From positions 1-40,105 of the forward strand of contig DAOWEJ010000080.1 in assembly GCA_030638575.1 (NCBI GenBank): a DNA stretch of 40,105 bases, read 5' to 3'. Made by a program: the position numbers and the translations under genes. The notes beneath the pieces were generated by a model. The model saw nothing but the letters and a program-made list of their open reading frames with translations, was not told the origin of the DNA and did no database searches. This DNA comes from Deltaproteobacteria bacterium (GTDB taxonomy: Bacteria; Desulfobacterota; Desulfobacteria; Desulfobacterales; JAUWMJ01). Shown here in pieces: positions 1 through 9,087 of this stretch. Position 1 is the first letter of the stretch; each line of letters starts with the position of its first letter.

Positions 1-152
1 AATATGGTTATATCCACATTAACAAATAAAGTATAACTAATTGTATCCCCCAAAGTCAATATTATGTTATATCTCTAAACAGAGTTCGTATGGCTTTTGC
101 CAGACTTTCAACTCTTTCCGGCTACGCTTATCAGCTACGCCGTGACAAGTGT

Positions 153-308
153 AATTCTTTAGCATTTTTATCCGCATGTTCTATGGCGGATCACTCGAAC
201 CCTTGAATCCTTGACTCCTTGTACCCTCTTGGATAACGCCTGTTCAATTTGAGATAACCCATTTATTCTGCCTCAATTAACTACAACTAATAGGGAGATG
301 ATCCATTA
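153..308. repeat. dispersed repeat family C, copy 1
   Basis: This non-coding stretch closely matches 34484-34668 in the same orientation. Shared blocks include the A/T-rich start (ATTCTTTAGCATTTTTATCC), the tandem 'CCTTGAATCCTTG' phrases and the end around GATCCAT. The second copy carries about 30 extra bases in the middle. I see no coding potential. Apart from this repeat and the one at 394-579, positions 1-598 hold nothing I can name. Confidence 0.75.
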
Positions 309-393
309 TTATATTGTTATTTGTGTGATAAAATACTACAAATAAAGTCAATAAATATCGTCCGTTGTCTTTTTTATCGCTGCTGCCAATCTT

Positions 394-579
394 GATGAAC
401 TCGCAAAAAGTCTTTGAATAAGCGCCGGATGGCATCGTTCCAAGGCTCATATACCCCCGCTAAAAATCAGCGGGATAAAAAGGCGCAGTGGTTTTTCAGG
501 GAAGAGGCAATGCATGCAGAATGCCGAGTGCCTGAAAAACCGCTACAACGCAGTAGATGGGACTTTTTACGACGCCATC
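394..579. repeat. MITE-like repeat family A, copy 1
   Basis: The element is bounded by terminal inverted repeats: GATGAACTCGCAAAAAGTC on the left, and GACTTTTTACGACGCCATC on the right, whose reverse complement is nearly the same. The last 100 bases (480-579) match 20901-21000 with only six differences by my count. An inner palindrome (GGTTTTTCAGG against CCTGAAAAACC) makes it foldable. It ends 8 bases before the coaE Shine-Dalgarno. A 62-codon frame at 414-602 lies on it and is not a gene. Confidence 0.8.
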
Positions 580-598
580 TTTTTATAGGAGGAAAAAT

Positions 599-1198
599 TT
601 GATCATCGCAGGTCTCACCGGAGGAATCGCAACAGGCAAATCAACTGTATCTTTAATACTTAAAGAAGCAGGGGCAATAATAATAGACGCAGACAAAATT
701 GCACGCGATGCGGTAAAAAATGGACTTCCTGCCTGGCACGAAATTGTAAAGCACTTTGGCAGAAAAGTACTCCAGCCCGATGGTGAAATAAACAGGAATT
801 ACCTTGGCGATATTATTTTCAACGATCCTCACCAAAAACAACAATTAAACAGTATTGTTCACCCCCATGTATTCAAAGAAACGGCCAATCAGTTGAGGCA
901 GACAGAAAAGAAGATGCCGGACTCTGTTGTTATACTCGATGTTCCTCTTCTCATCGAATCAGAAATGGACAAAAGTGTTTCTGAGATTATCGTAGTCTAT
1001 GCCCCTGAGCACGTCCAGCTCAAAAGGCTCATGGAAAGAGATAATATGTCCAGATCTGATGCAATATCCCGAATCCGATCACAGATGTCCGTAGAAAAAA
1101 AGAAATCGCTGGCTGATATTGTTATTGATAACAGCGGCACTATAAGGGAAACTAAAAAAAGAACCCTGGAAGTTTACAGGTATTTGAGGCAAAAGTAG
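599..1198 (+). CDS. coaE: dephospho-CoA kinase
   Basis: CoaE phosphorylates the 3'-hydroxyl of dephospho-CoA with ATP, the last step of coenzyme A synthesis, in the cytosol. The protein opens with a P-loop (GLTGGIATGKST, residues about 5-16). It continues with DADKIARD and the family segment around VVILDVPLLIES, then a basic lid region (RDNMSRSDA, SQMSVEKK). I chose a TTG start at 599 because a clean AGGAGG at 587-592 sits six bases before it, giving 199 residues, normal for the family. The ATG at 557 is in frame but lies inside a dispersed repeat and has no ribosome site. No operon partner is visible: the next gene is about 380 bases downstream. Confidence 0.93.
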   Translation: MIIAGLTGGIATGKSTVSLILKEAGAIIIDADKIARDAVKNGLPAWHEIVKHFGRKVLQPDGEINRNYLGDIIFNDPHQKQQLNSIVHPHVFKETANQLRQTEKKMPDSVVILDVPLLIESEMDKSVSEIIVVYAPEHVQLKRLMERDNMSRSDAISRIRSQMSVEKKKSLADIVIDNSGTIRETKKRTLEVYRYLRQK

Positions 1199-1475
1199 GG
1201 TATGATTTTATCTTTTTCAAAAAATTTAATTATTTCGGATCATCTCCAAAAGAGTTTGTTGCCGCATAACACCAAGGAGTCTTGGGATCGAATGAAATCC
1301 TTAGGCTAAGGGTTCAAGGAGGCCGCCAAGGGTTCAAGTGTAAAGGTAGAGGTCGCAATAGACCCTTAGAGTTAAAACGTACATGCAGTCCTATGTGGAA
1401 CCAAAGTTTGATTTTAAGTTTCATTATTGAAAGAATAGAGGATAGGATTCATGAGCTTGAAAAACGGTTTAAGAT

Positions 1476-1555
1476 CATTAGAAAATAAACCCTTGGCCCC
1501 TTGAATCCTCGAATCCTTGACCCCTTTCTCCCAACTAATTGGGAGAAAAACCATT
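1476..1555. repeat. repeat family C segment, inverted copy of 34305-34380
   Basis: The reverse complement of 34305-34380 matches this stretch: CATTAGAAAA, then AAACCC, a run of 'CCTTGAATCC/CCTTGACCCC' phrases, and an A/T-rich end with a short palindrome (CTCCCAACTAATTGGGAG here). The rest of 1199-1575 has no supported gene. A 68-codon frame at 1282-1488 lacks a ribosome site and recognisable motifs. Confidence 0.65.
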
Positions 1556-1575
1556 ATTTCAAAGAAATTAAAAAT

Positions 1576-2337
1576 ATGAACGAAAATATATCCATCATAG
1601 CAAAAAAAATCTCGGAAACAAGCAACAATGTTATTTTCACCGGTGCCGGAATATCTACAGAAAGCGGAATTCCCGATTACCGTAGCAAGGGGGGAATCTG
1701 GGATAAATTTCGCCCGGTGTACTTTAATGAATTCATGTCATCAAGAGATGCCCGGGAAGAATACTGGCGTCGCTGGTCAGAACTTTATCAGGATCTCATT
1801 TTGGCAAAACCAAACCCTGCCCATATGGCAATTATTAAGCTCCACGAAATGGGACTCCTTAAATCTGTTATCACTCAGAATATTGACGGCCTGCACCAGG
1901 AGTCGGGTCTGCCGGATGAGAAAGTTATCGAACTTCACGGCAGCACCTGCCGTATACGGTGTATGAGCTGTAATAAAATTTCGTCAATTCATGATGTGAA
2001 AAAGCGTCTCGATTCCGGAGACCTTGCCCCGGAATGTGAATGTGGCGGCTATCTTAAACCTGATACAATATCTTTCGGTCAGGCAATGCCTGTAGAAAAA
2101 GTTGAAAGAGCTATAAAGATGTCTAAAGATTGCAACTTCTTCATGGTTGTGGGCTCAACCCTTATCGTTCAGCCTGCCTCCCATATGCCTGTTTATGCAA
2201 AAAACAGCAAAGCCTTTCTGGCTATTATTAACCTATCCGAAACTCCCTGTGATGGCATTTGTGATGTACGAGTCCATGGAAAAGCAGGAGAAGTGATGAC
2301 AAAAATAATTAATGAAATAGACCAAAATGGTCGATAA
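1576..2337 (+). CDS. cobB: Sir2-family NAD-dependent protein deacylase
   Basis: Sirtuins remove acetyl or other acyl groups from lysines using NAD, giving nicotinamide and O-acyl-ADP-ribose. In bacteria a well-known target class is acyl-CoA synthetases. Visible motifs in order are: the NAD-binding TGAGISTESGIPDYRS (about residues 22-37), TQNIDGLHQ, the catalytic His in ELHGS, a four-Cys zinc site (CRIRCMSC and later CECGG), and GSTLIVQPAS near the C-terminus. The ATG at 1576 gives 253 residues, usual for bacterial class III or U sirtuins. The in-frame upstream TTG at 1501 would add 25 residues encoded by a dispersed repeat, so I rejected it. The ribosome site before 1576 is weak. Confidence 0.93.
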   Translation: MNENISIIAKKISETSNNVIFTGAGISTESGIPDYRSKGGIWDKFRPVYFNEFMSSRDAREEYWRRWSELYQDLILAKPNPAHMAIIKLHEMGLLKSVITQNIDGLHQESGLPDEKVIELHGSTCRIRCMSCNKISSIHDVKKRLDSGDLAPECECGGYLKPDTISFGQAMPVEKVERAIKMSKDCNFFMVVGSTLIVQPASHMPVYAKNSKAFLAIINLSETPCDGICDVRVHGKAGEVMTKIINEIDQNGR

Positions 2338-2551
2338 TATAAGTATTCCTGTATTTTAAAAACCCGTGTTAATCCGTGCAAGTCTGTGTCCTGTTTTTTC
2401 ATAGACTGCAAAAGAACCTTAGACTCTGCTAAAAATCCCTCTTGACTTGGAAACTGCGTTGTTTTATAGGCATAAAAGGCTTCCGCAGCATGGATTTCTC
2501 ATCCCGAAGCAGCTCCTATTCATATACATTTTAATACGTTATCAGTAAGGC

Positions 2552-2739
2552 GAGGCCTTTGGAAAATGCCCAATTTTGTTCAAGTTCAAGGAAGGCGAAA
2601 ATTTTAACCGGAGGAACCCCGCCATGGCGAGGTTTCGAGGATAGCGCTGAAGCTTCACTAAAGTGCCAAAATTTGAGCCTGGCACAGAAATTGAGCAGAT
2701 AAGCGCAGACTTCGAAAGGGGGTATTTTGCAAAGGTCTC
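2552..2739. repeat. MITE-like repeat family B, copy 1
   Basis: The ends are inverted repeats (GAGGCCTTTGGAAAA left, TTTTGCAAAGGTCTC right). The interior matches 31108-31323: TTGTTCAAGTTCAAGGAAGG, then GAGGATAGCGCTGAAG, CTAAAGTGCCAAAATTTGAG and CAGATAAGCGCAGACTTCGA. It ends about 10 bases before the ribosome site of the PilZ gene. The rest of 2338-2551 shows no gene. Confidence 0.8.
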
Positions 2740-2763
2740 AAGGCCTTTTAGGAAGGATATCCG

Positions 2764-3066
2764 TTGTATAGAAATCGAGAACTTAGAAATTTTGCGCGCT
2801 TTAACCACCAGGCCCCTGTTATCCTCGAAAATTATCCTTCAGGACAGTATTACGGTGCCAGGATGCACAACTACAGTAAAAGCGGCATGTACTTTGAGTC
2901 CTACTTTGCACCCACACCAGGCACAGATATTATAATTGGGATTGAAAATTCACCATATAAATCCGGTCCTGATGTTTGTCGTGCCAGGGTAAAATGGTGC
3001 AAAGAGTTGCCTGTTGGGGGTATTTTTGGAGTTGGAGTTAACTATTACAAACGGATAAACAATTAG
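2764..3066 (+). CDS. small PilZ-domain protein (c-di-GMP binding predicted)
   Basis: PilZ domains bind cyclic di-GMP and relay it to motility, adhesion or polysaccharide machinery. This 100-residue protein is almost entirely one PilZ domain: the RxxxR motif is R8-NFA-R12 and the second motif is N36-Y-S-K-S-G41 (N/DxSxxG). A beta-rich stretch follows (GMYFES, VCRARVKWC, IFGVGVNY). The start is a TTG at 2764 with AGGAAGG at 2750-2756, seven bases upstream. No ATG in this frame would keep the RxxxR motif. The gene stands alone behind a family B repeat. A second PilZ protein is at 30076-30546. The partner is unknown. Confidence 0.8.
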   Translation: MYRNRELRNFARFNHQAPVILENYPSGQYYGARMHNYSKSGMYFESYFAPTPGTDIIIGIENSPYKSGPDVCRARVKWCKELPVGGIFGVGVNYYKRINN

Positions 3067-3330
3067 TACCTTGAGCCAATTTCAAAACGTTCCCTTTCGT
3101 CCGATATCTGCGTCACCGATGAGCGGGATTTGTCAACAGGCTTAAATTTTAATTGGAGAAATCAGTCACTGCAGTCACTGAGCGGCCAAAGGCCTTGAGG
3201 AGCGTCCCTTCGGGACTTGAAGCTTTTTGGAAATTAGCCTCAAGTGAAACGCTCTTAAAGCGAAGCACTCCTCGAACGTAGTGCTCTTTAATCCCGCCGT
3301 GGCGGGATCAGCTTTTCCGACTCGTCCGGG
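3067..3330. other. gene-free spacer with decayed family B repeat and small hairpins
   Basis: The first part (TTGAGCCAATTTCAAAACG, then TCTGCG and TTAAATTTTAAT) resembles the edge and interior of the family B copy at 9397-9572 but is diverged. The rest holds compact hairpins, including GGCC..GGCC near 3183, GTCCC..GGGAC near 3205 and ATCCCGCCGTGGCGGGAT at 3291-3308. None is followed by a T-run in the right direction, so I do not call a terminator. Confidence 0.5.
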
Positions 3331-6300
3331 TTATGCTGCCAAAATTGAATGCCGGCTATATGTTATCACCCTATCCAGTTCATCCAAATCCCACTGGAGA
3401 TCCATCTCTTCAAATAATTTTCTAGCCTTTTCCAGATATATCTCAGCCGCAATGCCGTTTAGATCATTAAATTTGCTCTTTTCTTCGAGCAGACGTCTAC
3501 CAACCTCCATATAAGTTCTTGCCAAATCCGCTTTTGTTCCCAGTCGCTCTCCTTCTTTTATGCTGCTGTTCCACCATTTAAGGGCCTTTTTTTGTTTGCC
3601 GGTAAGCCAGTAATAATACCCCATCAACCTAAAAACTTCTATTTTATCAGGCTTATATTTTTTTGAGTTCTTTATTGCATTTTTTCCGCTTCGAAAGGCC
3701 TTTTTTCGATATTCCAATACATGCATTTTATCATTTGAAAGAACGGCTTCATTTAAAAAATAAAGATCAAGTAAAAACTGTCCTATTAAATAGCTGCTGA
3801 AATAATATTGAGGCACGCTCTCCTGTTTTAAACCCATCCCCTTTGCCTGCAATAATGATTCCTTTGCTCCACCGATATTTTGAAGATAAATCTGTACTAT
3901 GGCTTTAATTCCAAGGTTATATAAAATCGACATATCCCTTCCGGTTTGACTTAAAAATGATATGACTGCATTTGCCTCAATCAGAGCATCATGGAGTTTT
4001 CTCGATCTCATTAATACTCTTGCTTTCATGCTAAGTAGATATTCTCCTGCAATTTCATTTTCATAAGCATCCCAGATCTGTAACATTCTATTCCTGAATT
4101 TTTCGGTTTCTCTAAATTCCCCTTTATAAACTTTTATAAGATCATGAAATAAAATATAAGTTGATACTTGCCAAAATTGTCCGGTACCTAAATTGTCATC
4201 GAGTAATTTTTCATCATACTCGTGAACATCACACCAATTACCGGTAAAAAAATTGTATATAAGATCAAATAGATTATAATAAAGAAGTTCTTTACTATTA
4301 TTTTTCTTAACAAGTTTTTTAGCATATTCTAATGCTTTTCTGCTTAGCTTGAAGGAAATTCCTGTCCAGGAAAAGAGTGCGCTTGCCCCGGTATACATTG
4401 AAACCCCGTTTTCTATTTTTGTTACATCGAACTTATTTACCTTTTTAAGCAGCCTTAGAGTTTCAATAAAAAATCTCAATGGGTCCAGAAAAATAAGTGA
4501 GATTATCTTTTTTTGTATCAGGTCAAGGAGTTCATTATCCCTTTTTTCAGGAATTTTTTTAACTCTCCTTGAAGGAATATATAAATTTTTAACCAGACTT
4601 AAAAAATTACATATAAGATCAAAAGTTAAGACTATTTTATTTTTCGGTAATCCCTCTCCCAGGTGCTCCAACACCCTGTCAAAATAGTATAAAGCATCTG
4701 TGTATCGACCCTTATTAAAGAAGGCGAGAGCTATATTTTTTTCAAACATTAACATTTTATCCCGGTCGCCGGCATCTCCGTATTTCTTGATATACAGTTT
4801 CAAGCCTTCCTGGTAGTAGTTAATGGCCTCACTTGAAGCAGAAGACTTAAGCGCTTCCTCACCGGCCCTAATTAAATACTCCTCGGCCTTCTCCATGTTT
4901 TCTCCATTGCTGTAATGGTAAGCAAGGATTCCGTAAAATTTGTATAGCTTATCATGAAAAACAGATTCAATGGCATCTGCTACCTTTATGTGAAGTTCCT
5001 TTCTTTTATTAAGCAAGATTGACCCATAGGTTGCCTCTTGGGTAAGTCCATGTTTAAAAAGATACTCAATCTCTCCTGCTCTTTTTCTTTCTCGGATAAG
5101 TTGAACATCTTTAAGGTACTCAAGCTTCTTTTCAATATTCTCGATCGGTTTTGCTACCTCTGATAAAATCTTGTAAAAAAATTCTCTCCCGATTACAGAT
5201 GCTATCTTCAGCAAATCCTTTGTTCCTTCATCCAGTTTATCAATCCTAGCGGTCAGAACATCGAAAATCGTATCCGGTATGATAACAGAATCGATTTTAT
5301 TTTTAATTTTAAGATCCTTGTCACCTAGAGCTACAAGGCCTTCATCAATAAAAGACCGGACTACTTCTTCAATAAAAAAAGGATTCCCTTCCGCGCTCTT
5401 TATTATTGACTCCCGTAAAGGTTGAGGAACCGTTTTTACTTTTATCAGGTTATCGATAAGAGCCCTGCACTGGTGTTCTTCCATAGGCTTCAAATTGATC
5501 TCTAAACTGTATTTGCCGTATCTATCCCTTATTGTATCTATTAGACGATCACTTGTTTCTTTATAATTTGGTCTGAATACATTTATAAAAAGTATGGGAT
5601 GGTCTGAAGCTAATCTGAAAAGAGATTCAAGGAATTCAATGGTAGTTAAATCCGACCATTGAAGATCCTCGACAATTAACATAACCGGTATGGTTTCGGA
5701 TGCTCTCGCTATGAGCTCTCGAAGACTTTTCAGAATGAACTTTTCCAGTGCCTCACCCTCGATCCCCTTTACTCTCTGTGCATGTTTGCCTATTAGTTTC
5801 ATACCCATGAGAGTGGCTATAAACGGAAATAGTTCCTCCACTTCCGGTGGATAAATACTCCGGATAGTCATTTCAAGCTTTTCGATAGTTTCTGATTCCC
5901 TGTCGCTTTCCCTGATCCCTGTCCAGTATTTCAGGATATCAATGATGGGATGAAAGCTTAAGTTCTTGCCGATAGCCAGAGCTCTTCCCTCAAGAAGCTT
6001 AACATTCTTTATATCATCTTTTTTCTTTAGCTCCGCTATCAGTCGAGATTTTCCTATGCCCGGGTCCCCGATTACATTAACAACGGAACCTTCACCATCA
6101 ATGACCTTCGTAAGATGAAGTTCTAATCTATTCAACTCGTTTTCCCTGCCGACAAGCTCTGAAAAAATCTTTCGTACCGGGCCTGACCGGGAATAATCGA
6201 TCTCGTCTTTGAGTTCATATACATTCAAACGCTTACTTGTACCTTTAATATCAAACTTGCCAAGCGGCCTGAATTCGAAATATTTTCTGACTCTCTTGTA

Positions 6301-6933
6301 AGTATTTTCAGTAACCAGTATGCTTCCCGGCTCCGCCATACTCTCCATCCTTGATGCAAGATTTGTTGAGTCTCCAACGGCTGTATAATCCATCCTCAGA
6401 TCATCTCCGATAGATCCTACGACTACGAGCCCTGAGTTAAGACCAATCCTCATCTTGAATTCCAGCCCGAATTTTGCTCTTATCTCTTTACTGTATATTT
6501 CCATGGCATTTTGTATCCCGAGAGCAGCATAACATGCCCTTTGATCATGCTTTTCATATGCCATCGGAGCGCCGAAAAGAGCCATGATTCCGTCACCCCT
6601 GAACTGATTTATGTTCCCTTCGTACTTGTGAATCTCATCCATAAGAATTTTAAAGCAGCCATCCATGATCTGATGGACTTCCTCGGGATCGAGCTTTTCT
6701 GCTATTGACATAGAATGGGCGACATCAGCGAAGAGGACGGTAACAAGCTTTCGCTCCCCCTCAAAAGCGCTCTTTGTGGTGAGGATCTTATCAGCCAGGA
6801 ACTTAGGAGTATAAAATTGTGGTCGGTTATAGTCTGTAAAGAAAGCCGCTTTGACCTTTCTCAGGTCATAGCCGCACTCACTACAAAACTTGGAATTGTC
6901 GTGTGTTTTAAACTGGCATTTTGGACATTTCAT
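3331..6933 (-). CDS. zinc-ribbon, class III nucleotide cyclase, AAA ATPase and TPR protein
   Basis: A 1200-residue multidomain signalling protein. Residues 1-24 form a zinc ribbon (C3, C6, C17, C20). Residues about 60-240 are a class III adenylate/guanylate cyclase domain with metal-binding D70 (LFAD) and D114 (RGDG), and N191/R195 in GDSTNLASR. The position that is lysine in many adenylate cyclases (NKFxGD) is Q110 here. Residues about 255-560 are an AAA_16/STAND-type ATPase with Walker A GDPGIGKS (289-296) and Walker B LIVED (419-423). The remaining 600 or so residues are helical and TPR-like. The layout matches a large family of bacterial cyclase-ATPase-TPR proteins. Product (cAMP, cGMP or other) cannot be told from sequence. 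It has no signal peptide, so it is probably cytosolic. It lies 124 bases downstream of, and collinear with, a sigma-54 activator. Confidence 0.9.
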   Translation of the reverse strand: MKCPKCQFKTHDNSKFCSECGYDLRKVKAAFFTDYNRPQFYTPKFLADKILTTKSAFEGERKLVTVLFADVAHSMSIAEKLDPEEVHQIMDGCFKILMDEIHKYEGNINQFRGDGIMALFGAPMAYEKHDQRACYAALGIQNAMEIYSKEIRAKFGLEFKMRIGLNSGLVVVGSIGDDLRMDYTAVGDSTNLASRMESMAEPGSILVTENTYKRVRKYFEFRPLGKFDIKGTSKRLNVYELKDEIDYSRSGPVRKIFSELVGRENELNRLELHLTKVIDGEGSVVNVIGDPGIGKSRLIAELKKKDDIKNVKLLEGRALAIGKNLSFHPIIDILKYWTGIRESDRESETIEKLEMTIRSIYPPEVEELFPFIATLMGMKLIGKHAQRVKGIEGEALEKFILKSLRELIARASETIPVMLIVEDLQWSDLTTIEFLESLFRLASDHPILFINVFRPNYKETSDRLIDTIRDRYGKYSLEINLKPMEEHQCRALIDNLIKVKTVPQPLRESIIKSAEGNPFFIEEVVRSFIDEGLVALGDKDLKIKNKIDSVIIPDTIFDVLTARIDKLDEGTKDLLKIASVIGREFFYKILSEVAKPIENIEKKLEYLKDVQLIRERKRAGEIEYLFKHGLTQEATYGSILLNKRKELHIKVADAIESVFHDKLYKFYGILAYHYSNGENMEKAEEYLIRAGEEALKSSASSEAINYYQEGLKLYIKKYGDAGDRDKMLMFEKNIALAFFNKGRYTDALYYFDRVLEHLGEGLPKNKIVLTFDLICNFLSLVKNLYIPSRRVKKIPEKRDNELLDLIQKKIISLIFLDPLRFFIETLRLLKKVNKFDVTKIENGVSMYTGASALFSWTGISFKLSRKALEYAKKLVKKNNSKELLYYNLFDLIYNFFTGNWCDVHEYDEKLLDDNLGTGQFWQVSTYILFHDLIKVYKGEFRETEKFRNRMLQIWDAYENEIAGEYLLSMKARVLMRSRKLHDALIEANAVISFLSQTGRDMSILYNLGIKAIVQIYLQNIGGAKESLLQAKGMGLKQESVPQYYFSSYLIGQFLLDLYFLNEAVLSNDKMHVLEYRKKAFRSGKNAIKNSKKYKPDKIEVFRLMGYYYWLTGKQKKALKWWNSSIKEGERLGTKADLARTYMEVGRRLLEEKSKFNDLNGIAAEIYLEKARKLFEEMDLQWDLDELDRVITYSRHSILAA

Positions 6934-7003
6934 TTTTGAGAATCTATTTAAAACGTTTCAAGTTTTAGGATTTAATCCCGACTTAGTCGGGACTGATTAA
7001 TTA

Positions 7004-7022
7004 GACTTTTTACGAATTCATC
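7004..7022. repeat. solitary family A terminal repeat
   Basis: GACTTTTTACGAATTCATC matches the right terminal repeat of the family A elements (compare 561-579 and 20982-21000), but no left partner is visible nearby. A 7-bp hairpin (TCCCGAC/GTCGGGA) lies next to it at 6976-6992. Both sit between the sigma-54 activator and the cyclase gene. Confidence 0.5.
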
Positions 7023-7057
7023 ATATCTTAAGTTAACTATATCCGATGGCTATTTCC

Positions 7058-8617
7058 TTAAGACTTGATTTTATATCGAGCAATTTTATTAAGCAGACCC
7101 TGGCGTGTAAGACCAAGTAGCCTGGCTGCCCCGGATCGATTCCCGCGTGTATTCTGCAAAGTTTCAAGCACTATTTGTCGTTCAATTCGCTCGGTTATTT
7201 CTTTTAATGTTCCTTTGTTTCTGTTTTTCGCAATATTTTTTTCCGATATGGGCCTGATTTTTTCTGACAGATACTTTTCTCCGATTTCACTTTTCCTGCC
7301 TGCCATTGTTAAAGCCCGTTCTGCCTCATTTTCCAGCTCGCGCACATTCCCAGGCCAATCATACCGGGAAAGGAGGCGTAGCGCCCTGGGTGTCAATTTG
7401 GCAGCAGGCATTTTTAACTTCCTGGCAAACTGTTTGAGAAAATGATCAGCCAGCAAGGGAATATCTTCTTTTTTTTCCCGTAATGGCGGAAGTGTAATCG
7501 GAAATACACTGATACGATAAAAAAGATCTTCACGAAAGTTACCTTTCCTCACCTGTTCTTCTATATTTTGATTCGTTGAAGCAATAAACCTCACATCTAC
7601 CTTTATTTGCTCGCTTCCACCCACCGGCCTGAGTTGTCCCTCCTGAAGCACTCTGAGCAATTTGACCTGCATGGCAGGAGACATATCTCCAACCTCATCA
7701 AGAAAGACAGTTCCTCCATTTGCCAGCTCAAAAAGCCCCTTTTTATCTGCAATAGCTCCGGTGAAGGCACCCTTTACATGACCAAAAAGTTCGCTTTCCA
7801 GAAGGTTCTCGTTTAGTGCCCCGCAGTTTTCAGCCACAAAAGGCTTGTCCTTTAAAGGACTGTTATAATGGATCACCCTGGCTATGAGCTCTTTTCCTGT
7901 ACCTGTCTCTCCCTGAATAAGCACAGATGTAGTTGTTTCCATAACTTTGTCGAGAAGAGTAAAGACCTTGCGCATCGCCGGACTGGAGCCGATGATCCCC
8001 TGGAGGTTGAAACGTTCCTGGGCATCTGACTTGAGCATACGATTTTCCCGTTCAAGAAAGCCTGCATAGTGCTTGAGTTCTCCATAAAGCCGTGCATTTT
8101 CAATGGAAATGGCAATCGTTCCTGAAAGGATTTCAAGCAACCTTGCCTCTTTTTGAGTAAATTCTCCTTCCATCTTGTTCAATGCATAAAGGATTCCCAG
8201 AAGCCCCTTGCGCACCTGTAATGGGAGGCATATCATGGACCTTGTAACGAAGTTTTCCTGTAAGTCGAGCCCCTTGAAAAATCGATCATCCTTGGATACA
8301 TCCGGAATAACGGCCGGCCTGTTTTCCCTTAGCACCCACCCTGCAACTCCCAGGTGGTCCGGAAACCGCATTCTGTTCATCATCATAGAATTCCCGTTTT
8401 TTTCCTCTTCAACGGTTCGGATAAAATAGAACTCTTTTTTTTCATCATCATGGAGAGCAATGGATGCGCCTTCGATATGAAAAACTGTCTTGATCTTGTC
8501 CAGGATACACCGAAGCATCTCATCCAGATCCCGAATTGTATGAATCGATGTTGCTACATCATAGAACAAGGTAAGCTCTTCTTTTGTAAACGGGGTATCT
8601 AAATTTATCTTTTCCAT
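7058..8617 (-). CDS. GAF-domain sigma-54-dependent transcriptional activator
   Basis: Bacterial enhancer-binding protein of the NifA/FhlA layout, 519 residues. An N-terminal GAF sensor (about 15-180) is followed by a short linker. Next comes an AAA+ domain from about 207 with Walker A GETGTGKE (236-243), the sigma-54-contacting GAFTGA loop (283-288) and Walker B VFLDE (304-308). A C-terminal Fis-type helix-turn-helix (NRSGAARLLGLTRQGLLNKI) ends the protein. It should bind upstream sites and use ATP to open sigma-54 promoter complexes, with GAF sensing an unknown ligand. The start at 8617 has GGAGAAG just upstream on the minus strand. The cyclase gene follows in the same direction. Its promoter and first codons are tandemly duplicated upstream. 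Confidence 0.93.
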   Translation of the reverse strand: MEKINLDTPFTKEELTLFYDVATSIHTIRDLDEMLRCILDKIKTVFHIEGASIALHDDEKKEFYFIRTVEEEKNGNSMMMNRMRFPDHLGVAGWVLRENRPAVIPDVSKDDRFFKGLDLQENFVTRSMICLPLQVRKGLLGILYALNKMEGEFTQKEARLLEILSGTIAISIENARLYGELKHYAGFLERENRMLKSDAQERFNLQGIIGSSPAMRKVFTLLDKVMETTTSVLIQGETGTGKELIARVIHYNSPLKDKPFVAENCGALNENLLESELFGHVKGAFTGAIADKKGLFELANGGTVFLDEVGDMSPAMQVKLLRVLQEGQLRPVGGSEQIKVDVRFIASTNQNIEEQVRKGNFREDLFYRISVFPITLPPLREKKEDIPLLADHFLKQFARKLKMPAAKLTPRALRLLSRYDWPGNVRELENEAERALTMAGRKSEIGEKYLSEKIRPISEKNIAKNRNKGTLKEITERIERQIVLETLQNTRGNRSGAARLLGLTRQGLLNKIARYKIKS

Positions 8618-8920
8618 ATGACTTCTCCAGACAAAATGGCAAAATACAGATAAAAAACAAGTATTAAGGTAAAGGAGATACTGTCAACTAAATTTACATA
8701 AAAATCTTAACTTTTGAATATTAACTTAACAATTATATGAATCGATGTTGTCACATCATAAAACAAGTTCAGCTCTTCTTTTGTAAACGAGTGTCTTTAT
8801 TTATCTTTTCCATATTACTTCTCCAGGAAAAATGTAGGTAAAAAACAAGTATAAGGAAAAGGAGATACTGTCAACTAAATTTACATAAAAATCTTAATTT
8901 TTGTATATTAACTTGACAGT
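8534..8920 (-). repeat. imperfect tandem duplication of activator promoter and 5' end
   Basis: About 197 bases (8534-8730), covering the first 28 codons or so, ribosome site and upstream region of the activator gene, are repeated at 8731-8920. The second copy keeps the ATG (complement of 8811-8813) and the ribosome site. It has lost one base within codons 6-10, so it reads only MEKINKDTRLQKKS before a stop at 8769-8771. The duplicated upstream part contains a TTGACA box in both copies. Confidence 0.85.
8661..8687 (-). promoter_or_regulatory. candidate sigma-70 promoter of the activator gene
   Basis: On the minus strand a consensus -35 (TTGACA, complement of 8682-8687) is followed after about 15-16 bases by an AT-rich -10-like TAATAC/AATACT. 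The duplicate copy has TTGACA at the complement of 8869-8874 with TATACT about 15 bases on, so transcripts may start from either copy. The spacing is short of the ideal 17. Confidence 0.4.
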
Positions 8921-9087
8921 TGAACCATTATTTTTATTCTCACGACATTTCTTGAAAACCTTTTAAAATATTTTTATTATTTATATATCAATAAGTTATT
9001 ACCATACGGACCAAACAGTTCATCCTCTTTATCTTTCTTGGCATAATATTTGCTAAAAGTTGCTCTGCAGGAGGATAAAAAAGGTGT

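Noticed and set aside
414..602. 62-codon frame before coaE
   Set aside because: It lies on a family A repeat, has no ribosome site, and overlaps the coaE start.
1282..1488. 68-codon plus-strand frame between coaE and the sirtuin
   Set aside because: No recognisable motif or ribosome site, and the 3' end runs into repeat family C.
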